12,976 nt of DNA, taken from the NCBI GenBank assembly GCA_017416885.1, contig JAFQAM010000229.1:1-12976 (forward strand), given 5' to 3'. Source of the DNA: Clostridia bacterium (GTDB taxonomy: Bacteria; Bacillota; Clostridia; Oscillospirales; CAG-272). The translations under genes were made by a program, and so were the position numbers. The notes below the pieces were generated by a model that saw only the letters and a list, made by a program, of their open reading frames with translations, did not search any database and had not been told where the DNA came from. Shown here piece by piece: positions 8,369-12,976 of the stretch. The stretch's first letter is position 1. Each line of letters opens with the position of its first letter.

Positions 8369-9490
8369 ATGAAAAAAATATTGCATGTTGTTTCATGTTT
8401 GGATTTAGGTGGAACTGAATCTTTTATAATGAACAATTATCGTAATATCAATAAAGAAAATATTCAATTTGATTTTTTGGTATTTATAGAGAAGGATTAT
8501 CCATATTTGAATGAAATAAAGAGATTAGGCGGAAAAGTTTTTTTTGCAATAATTCCATCTGTGAAAAATTACTTTAAGTTCTATAAAATATTCAAAAAAA
8601 TTGTTCTTGAAAACGGTCCTTATAATGCAGTTCATTGCCATGTTAATTTGCAAAATGCAATACCGTTAATTTGTGCAAAAAAAATAGGAATAAAAAAAAG
8701 AGTCTCTCACTCTCATGCTGCTACAATAACACAAGGCGGGATTTTGAAAAAAATATCAAATATAATCAAAAAGAGCATAGTCAAGAAAAATGCTACCGAT
8801 TTTCTTGCATGTAGCCAAGAAGCAGGCAGTATCCTCTATGGTGAAAAGTTATTTTACCAAAAGGGCGTAGTTATAAATAATGGCATAGATGTTAGACAAT
8901 GCTTTAACAGCAATACGGAAAAGATAGAAAGCTTAAAAAGAGAATTTAATATCTTAGAAAAGGGACCCGTAATAGGTAATATATCAAGATTTGATAATAA
9001 TAAAAATCAAGAATTTTTAATAGATGTATTTAAAGAACTTTTAAAGCTTTATTCAAATGCTGTTTTGATTTTAGGCGGAATAGATAAAGGAAATTTGAAA
9101 TTAATAGCGGAAAAGGTTAGAAATACAGGAATTGAAGAAAATGTTCGCTTTATTGGGCCACGCGATGATGTTATACACTGCTTACAGGTGATTGACATCT
9201 ACGCTTTTCCGTCAATTCATGAGGGGTTAGGAATTGCACTTTTAGAGGCTCAAGCAGCAGGTTGCTTATGTTTTGCATCAAATGGCGTGCCAAGGACTGC
9301 GGATATGGACATAGGAAATGTTCATTTCGTAGAGCTATCCAAATCGCCTATGGAATGGGCAGACAAAATAGCAAATGAATATAAAATATATGCTAAGCCG
9401 GAAAAAGAAAAAATTCTTATCGCATTTGAAAATAAAGGATTCGATATTGTAAGCAGTGCAAGGGAATTGGAGAAAATATATGAAAAGTAA
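8369..9490 (+). CDS. GT4 family glycosyltransferase, EpsF-like (paralogue of 1468-2586)
   Basis: This 373-residue GT-B enzyme has an N-terminal domain with KILHVVSCLDLGGTESF (3-19; Gly14-Gly15 loop), VHCHVNLQ (88-95) and SHSHAAT (113-119). The donor domain (about 200-350) has VIGNISRFDNNKNQEF (201-216) and an EX7E motif at Glu285 and Glu293 in HEGLGIALLE. It aligns with the first GT4 of the window in the same motifs, order and length, pointing to duplication or separate recruitment of one family. Donor and linkage are unknown; they probably differ from those of the paralogue because the N-terminal acceptor halves differ more. The start is supported by GAGGA at 8355-8359, 9 bases upstream of the ATG. 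Its last 11 bases overlap the next gene. Confidence 0.9.
   Translation: MKKILHVVSCLDLGGTESFIMNNYRNINKENIQFDFLVFIEKDYPYLNEIKRLGGKVFFAIIPSVKNYFKFYKIFKKIVLENGPYNAVHCHVNLQNAIPLICAKKIGIKKRVSHSHAATITQGGILKKISNIIKKSIVKKNATDFLACSQEAGSILYGEKLFYQKGVVINNGIDVRQCFNSNTEKIESLKREFNILEKGPVIGNISRFDNNKNQEFLIDVFKELLKLYSNAVLILGGIDKGNLKLIAEKVRNTGIEENVRFIGPRDDVIHCLQVIDIYAFPSIHEGLGIALLEAQAAGCLCFASNGVPRTADMDIGNVHFVELSKSPMEWADKIANEYKIYAKPEKEKILIAFENKGFDIVSSARELEKIYEK
9469..9473 (+). promoter_or_regulatory. Ribosome binding site deciding the start at 9480
   Basis: GGAGA lies 6 bases before the ATG at 9480, inside the end of the upstream coding region. An in-frame GTG at 9456 is possible but would put this site within the gene and lacks an equally good site of its own. 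Confidence 0.6.
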
Positions 9491-10622
9491 TGGCAGAGTT
9501 TTTTATGTGTGCTTTTATTGCGAGCCCGAGGTAGAGGGGAAAATAATCACTTATCCTTCTGTAATTAGTAAAATTGATTATGTGTCATCAAGCATTAAAA
9601 GGCTTGGTAAAGAGGTTGTATTAGTGTCAATTGCTCCTTCAATAAATGGTGAATTTAAAGGATACGAATCAACTATTGATGGCAAGGAAAAGCACATCTA
9701 TTTGCCTTCAACCAATAGCAAAAATAAGATTGTGCAAAAACTTAATTTTTTACTCCATAATAGAAAAATTACAAAGTTTTTAGAAAAAAACATTAAGGAA
9801 AACGATACCATATTAGTTTATCATTCTTTGTATAATAGAATGTGGTTAAAAAAGATAAACAAAAAATATCCGGATAAGGTAGTGCTTCAAATAGAGGATG
9901 TTTTTTCTGAAATTTCAGAAAAAACAAAAAAATTCAACGAAATAGAATGGAAATTATTTAAGCAAATGAAAAAATGCATTTGCGTAAATGATATTATAAT
10001 TGACGACTTAAAATGCGTTCCTCAAAAAATGGTTTCTTATGGAAGCTATAATTTGCCTAAAAAATACAATGTGGAAAAAGGCGAAAAAATTAAACTTGTT
10101 TATGCAGGTGTAATTGAACAAGAAAGAAAAGCGGCATTTTTAGCTATTGATGCAATGGAGCATTTAACAGATGATTATGAGCTTCACATATTAGGCTTTG
10201 GCACAGATGAAAATATAAAAGCATTAGAAGAACGCATTGAGCAAGTTAATAACCAAAAAAATTGTAAAAGCATTACTTTTCACGGCAAAAAAACAGGTGA
10301 GGAGTATTGGAAATTCCTACAAGGCTGCGATATTGCATTAAGCACCCATAGCTATGACGAAAAAAGCTTTGCTTCCGCCGACTACACATTCCCATCAAAA
10401 ATACTTACATACTTGGCAAATAATTTGCGCGTGGTTGCACAAAAGCTTCAAGTGTTAGAAAAAAGCGCGGTTTCGGAATATATTACATTTTATGATGAGC
10501 CGAACTCAATATTAGTCGCCGATGCAATAAAATCGATAAATATCAACGACATATATGATAGTAGAAAATTAATTGATATATTGAATAATGAATTTCTTTC
10601 AAACATAGAAAAGCTTTTATAA
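9480..10622 (+). CDS. Divergent GT4-type glycosyltransferase
   Basis: This 380-residue protein has a GT-B outline. The N-terminal domain begins GRVFYVCFYCEPEVEG and includes SSSIKRLGKEVVLVS (36-50), the usual long-range sensing of family N-termini. The donor domain starts at KIKLVYAGVIEQER (203-216). FPSKILTYLANNLRVVA (304-320) occupies the EX7E region, but the second glutamate is replaced by Thr310. Local composition is very AT-rich (11 G/C in 60 bases at 9721-9780). It overlaps the upstream gene by 11 bases, suggesting coupled translation. The C-terminal half aligns by eye with the divergent enzyme at 3577. It probably adds one sugar to the repeat unit, but the altered motif means activity or mechanism is less certain than for its neighbours. 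Confidence 0.75.
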   Translation: MKSNGRVFYVCFYCEPEVEGKIITYPSVISKIDYVSSSIKRLGKEVVLVSIAPSINGEFKGYESTIDGKEKHIYLPSTNSKNKIVQKLNFLLHNRKITKFLEKNIKENDTILVYHSLYNRMWLKKINKKYPDKVVLQIEDVFSEISEKTKKFNEIEWKLFKQMKKCICVNDIIIDDLKCVPQKMVSYGSYNLPKKYNVEKGEKIKLVYAGVIEQERKAAFLAIDAMEHLTDDYELHILGFGTDENIKALEERIEQVNNQKNCKSITFHGKKTGEEYWKFLQGCDIALSTHSYDEKSFASADYTFPSKILTYLANNLRVVAQKLQVLEKSAVSEYITFYDEPNSILVADAIKSININDIYDSRKLIDILNNEFLSNIEKLL

Positions 10623-10630
10623 TTAATTTG

Positions 10631-10637
10631 AAAGGAG
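10631..10637 (+). promoter_or_regulatory. Ribosome binding site for the pyruvyl transferase
   Basis: AAAGGAG lies 6 bases before the ATG at 10644, in a 21-base gap after the previous stop. Confidence 0.65.
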
Positions 10638-10643
10638 ATAAAG

Positions 10644-11801
10644 ATGAAAAAAGTAGGAATAATAACATACTATGGGAAGAACTATGGCGGTATGTTACAA
10701 GCATATGCTCTACAACGAGTTGTAAAGCAAAACGGATATGATTGCAAAATAATTTCCAATGACTTTTTGAATATTGAAACTAAATTTAAAAAAGTTAAAA
10801 AAATTGCAAAAAAACTAATATATGTTGGTTTCAATTTAACAACATATTTTAAAAAACGAAAAGCAATGCGAAGATACCCTTTACAAAGAGATAAAAATGC
10901 TGAAAAATTTGAAAAGTTTCTAAAAGCGAACATTGAAATTGACTACACGGGTTATACAAAATACAAGCAATATTTAAATTCACCACCTCAATATGATATT
11001 TATCTAATGGGAAGCGACCAAATTTGGAATCCAAACCTTTATATGGATAATGGCTTTTATTTTGCTGAATTTGCGCCAAAGAGTTCCTTTAAAATTTCGT
11101 ATGCATCAAGCATAGGAGTTTCAGCGGTAACAAAAAAACAGGCGAAGTTTATGAAACCACTCTTGAACGACATTGATATTATTTCAACAAGAGAAGATGA
11201 TGGAGCAAAAATAGTGGAAGCGATTACAAATAAAAAAGCAAGAGTTGTATTAGATCCAACACTCTTATTAAATAAAGATGAATGGAGTGCGGTTGCTAAT
11301 CCAATTAAATTTAATGAGCCATATGTTTTTGTTTATATGTTTGGCGAAAAAGAATATTATGAGGAAGTAAAGCAAAAGGTTAAGGAAATAACAGGATTAA
11401 ATTTAGTGTGCATACCTTATGTCGCGCGAGAATTTGGATCAAACGATATTAAAGTATTTGACGCAGGACCAGCAGAATTTATAGGTCTTATAAAAAACGC
11501 GGCATTAGTTTTAACTGATTCCTTTCATGCTACGGCATTTTCCATTAATATGAAGGTGCCATTTGTTTCGTTATGCAGATTTTCAAAAAATGATCAAAAG
11601 GGAATGAATTCAAGATTAAATACAATTCTTGGAACATTATCTTTAGGAGATAGATTGATTGACGAAAATTATGAAATAACAAAAGATTTCTTATTTAATA
11701 TTGACTTTGAAAAGTCACATAGAATTTTGGAAGAAAAAAGAAAAAACGACAAGGAATTTTTATTAAATTCTATTGAACACAAAAGGAGAAGAAATGTATA
11801 G
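10644..11801 (+). CDS. Polysaccharide pyruvyl transferase family protein
   Basis: This 385-residue protein has a full set of motifs of the polysaccharide pyruvyl transferase family (PF04230, CsaB-like). NYGGMLQAYAL is at 13-23, MGSDQIWNP at 122-130 and ISYASSIG at 141-148. STRED is at 181-185, VLDPTLLL at 202-209 and LTDSFHATAFS at 300-310, with His305. Known members transfer pyruvate from phosphoenolpyruvate to a sugar as a ketal, giving a negative charge. Many members of this subgroup in capsule loci remain untested, and some may act differently. A Lys/Arg-rich stretch at about 44-77 is unusually basic. It starts 21 bases after the previous gene and overlaps the next gene by 8 bases. The Fe-S protein two genes downstream is a common companion of this family. 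Confidence 0.88.
   Translation: MKKVGIITYYGKNYGGMLQAYALQRVVKQNGYDCKIISNDFLNIETKFKKVKKIAKKLIYVGFNLTTYFKKRKAMRRYPLQRDKNAEKFEKFLKANIEIDYTGYTKYKQYLNSPPQYDIYLMGSDQIWNPNLYMDNGFYFAEFAPKSSFKISYASSIGVSAVTKKQAKFMKPLLNDIDIISTREDDGAKIVEAITNKKARVVLDPTLLLNKDEWSAVANPIKFNEPYVFVYMFGEKEYYEEVKQKVKEITGLNLVCIPYVAREFGSNDIKVFDAGPAEFIGLIKNAALVLTDSFHATAFSINMKVPFVSLCRFSKNDQKGMNSRLNTILGTLSLGDRLIDENYEITKDFLFNIDFEKSHRILEEKRKNDKEFLLNSIEHKRRRNV
11783..11788 (+). promoter_or_regulatory. Ribosome binding site deciding the start at 11794
   Basis: AAGGAG lies 5 bases before the ATG at 11794. An in-frame TTG at 11773 precedes the site and is rejected as start because this spacing favours the ATG. Confidence 0.65.
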
Positions 11802-12768
11802 TAGCAAAATTGATATTCCTGTATTAATATTATTTTTTAATAGACCGCTTCAATTAAAGCTGGTTTTTGAACAGGTGAAAATTGCTCGTCCAAGCAAGCT
11901 TTATCTTTTCCAAGATGGAGCAAGAGAGGGAAGACAAGACGATATTGAAAATGTAAAAAAATGCAGAGAAATAGTTGAAGATATTGATTGGGAATGTGAG
12001 GTTCACAGAAATTATCAAGAAAAAAATAATGGATGTGATCCTTCGGAATATTTAGCTCAAAAATGGATGTTTGCAACAGAAGAATATGGTATTGTATTAG
12101 AGGATGACGATGTTCCTTCTCAAAGCTTTTTTCCATATTGCAAAGAGCTTCTTGAAAAGTATAAAGATGATCAAAGAATTAATATGATTTGTGGAATGAA
12201 TAATTTAGGTGACTACTCTGACAAATGTCCGTATGATTATTTTTTCTCAACAACCGGTTCTATATGGGGATGGGCATCTTGGAAGCGTGTTATCGATGAA
12301 TGGTCAGATTATTCTCCTTTTGTAGATAATGAATACGGAGTGGAATTATTTACAAATTTGTATAAAAACAAAATGGATACAAAGGGCTATATAAATCTTT
12401 GTAGAGAAAGAAATAAAAGCGGAATTGCTTATTACGAAAGTATAATGAGCACATACGCAAAGACTCAGGGAAGAATAAATATTGTACCAACCAAAAATAT
12501 GATATCCAATATGGGATTTATGGGAGAATCAACACATGGTCCGTCAAGCTTGGATATCCTTCCAAAGAGTACAAGAAAGCTTTTTAATATGAAAACATAC
12601 GAAATTGATTTCCCAATAAAGCATCCACCATATGTTATGGAGGATGTTAGATATGTGAATTCGCTATATAATCCCTCAAAATTTAAAAGAAAAACAAAAG
12701 TTTTTTTCGCAAAAATGGAATATCTGTTTAGAAAATCAATGCATAAATTGTTTAAAGGAAAAAAATAG
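11794..12768 (+). CDS. GT-A glycosyltransferase, 'hemolytic protein HlpA-like' family
   Basis: This 324-residue protein is of the GT2-like group often annotated as HlpA-like or hemolysin activation protein in capsule loci. It opens IPVLILFFNRP (8-18), has LYLFQDGAR (36-44), and a metal-binding acidic run EDDD at 103-106 in the place of the GT-A DXD motif. GSIWGWASWKR (155-165) is a strong family signature. The 'hemolysin' label is historical, and nothing in the sequence indicates a toxin. It probably transfers a sugar in the cytoplasm; donor unknown. The basic C-terminus (about 295-324) could contact membrane. It overlaps the pyruvyl transferase by 8 bases and ends one base before the Fe-S gene, so the three appear to be translated as a unit. 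Confidence 0.82.
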   Translation: MYSSKIDIPVLILFFNRPLQLKLVFEQVKIARPSKLYLFQDGAREGRQDDIENVKKCREIVEDIDWECEVHRNYQEKNNGCDPSEYLAQKWMFATEEYGIVLEDDDVPSQSFFPYCKELLEKYKDDQRINMICGMNNLGDYSDKCPYDYFFSTTGSIWGWASWKRVIDEWSDYSPFVDNEYGVELFTNLYKNKMDTKGYINLCRERNKSGIAYYESIMSTYAKTQGRINIVPTKNMISNMGFMGESTHGPSSLDILPKSTRKLFNMKTYEIDFPIKHPPYVMEDVRYVNSLYNPSKFKRKTKVFFAKMEYLFRKSMHKLFKGKK

Positions 12769-12769
12769 G

Positions 12770-12976
12770 ATGGAAATTTGCAAAAGCAATAAATGTACAG
12801 GCTGTGGCGGATGTGTAGATATATGCCCAAAAGGCTGCGTTGAGTTGATTACAGACAAGGATGGCTTTTATACAAGCTTAGTGAATGAGAATGCGTGTGT
12901 TAACTGTGGACTATGCAAAAAAATATGTCCTGGCAATACTTGCAATAATAGTAATGCAATAAAAAAAGCCTATAAG
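12770..12976 (+). CDS. Coenzyme F420 hydrogenase/dehydrogenase beta-subunit-like Fe-S protein (3' end cut by window)
   Basis: The first 69 residues of a gene that continues past the window. They form a two-cluster ferredoxin domain. Cluster one is C-x2-C-x2-C-x3-CP at Cys9, 12, 15 and 19; cluster two is Cys43, 46, 49 and 53, also followed by Pro. The leading KCTGCGGC and the spacing match the N-terminus of FrhB/FdhB-like proteins found in polysaccharide loci beside pyruvyl transferases. Full-length members continue with FrhB_FdhB N and C domains that bind flavin. Those domains are not visible here, so a plain ferredoxin remains possible, but the context favours the longer protein. The ATG is 2 bases after the previous stop, with AAAGGAA at 12754-12760. 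The substrate is unknown, and low-GC Firmicutes are not generally known to make F420. Confidence 0.8.
   Translation, partial: MEICKSNKCTGCGGCVDICPKGCVELITDKDGFYTSLVNENACVNCGLCKKICPGNTCNNSNAIKKAYK

Noticed and set aside
11794..12768. Hemolysin or toxin function suggested by the usual family name.
   Set aside because: The sequence shows a GT-A fold with FNRP, EDDD and IWGWASWKR motifs, no signal peptide and no toxin domain. A transferase is the supported reading.
1..12976. Mobile elements, CRISPR arrays, tRNA or rRNA genes.
   Set aside because: No transposase, inverted terminal repeats, regularly spaced repeats or tRNA-like cloverleaf were seen. The window is almost entirely coding.

Overview
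The window is a piece of one long polysaccharide (capsule or exopolysaccharide) biosynthesis operon. All thirteen genes are on the + strand, with no gap longer than 55 bases. The AT-rich coding, strong AAGGAGG-type ribosome binding sites and gene repertoire (EpsF-like and EpsG-like proteins, a pyruvyl transferase, an F420-hydrogenase-beta-like protein) suggest a low-GC Firmicute, probably a gut-type Clostridia member. The Shine-Dalgarno sites argue against Bacteroidetes, which also carry such gene sets. No species can be named from the sequence.

Region 1 (1-1443) makes a sugar precursor. It holds the C-terminal third of a UDP-sugar 6-dehydrogenase (TviB/WbpO type) followed by a WbpP/TviC-type UDP-HexNAc 4-epimerase. 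Such pairs normally convert UDP-GlcNAc to UDP-GalNAc-uronic acid, so an acidic amino sugar is predicted in the polymer.

Region 2 (1468-7195) holds five consecutive glycosyltransferases: an EpsF-like GT4, a GT2, a divergent GT4, a WcaC-like GT4 and a PglA-like GT4. Region 3 (7251-8336) is an EpsG/Wzy-type membrane polymerase. Region 4 (8369-10622) holds two more GT4-type enzymes, the first a paralogue of the EpsF-like enzyme at 1468. Region 5 (10644-12976) holds a polysaccharide pyruvyl transferase, a GT-A transferase of the kind annotated 'hemolytic protein HlpA-like', and the start of a two-[4Fe-4S] protein of the F420 hydrogenase/dehydrogenase beta-subunit family, cut by the window end.

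Together the genes would supply UDP-GalNAcA, build a large repeat unit with up to eight transferases on a lipid carrier, decorate it with pyruvate and polymerise it outside the membrane. The initiating phosphoglycosyltransferase, the Wzx flippase and the chain-length/kinase genes are not in the window and probably lie outside it. The most intriguing part is the 3' end, where an iron-sulfur flavoprotein-type gene is tightly coupled to polysaccharide decoration genes and its reaction is not explained by standard capsule chemistry.
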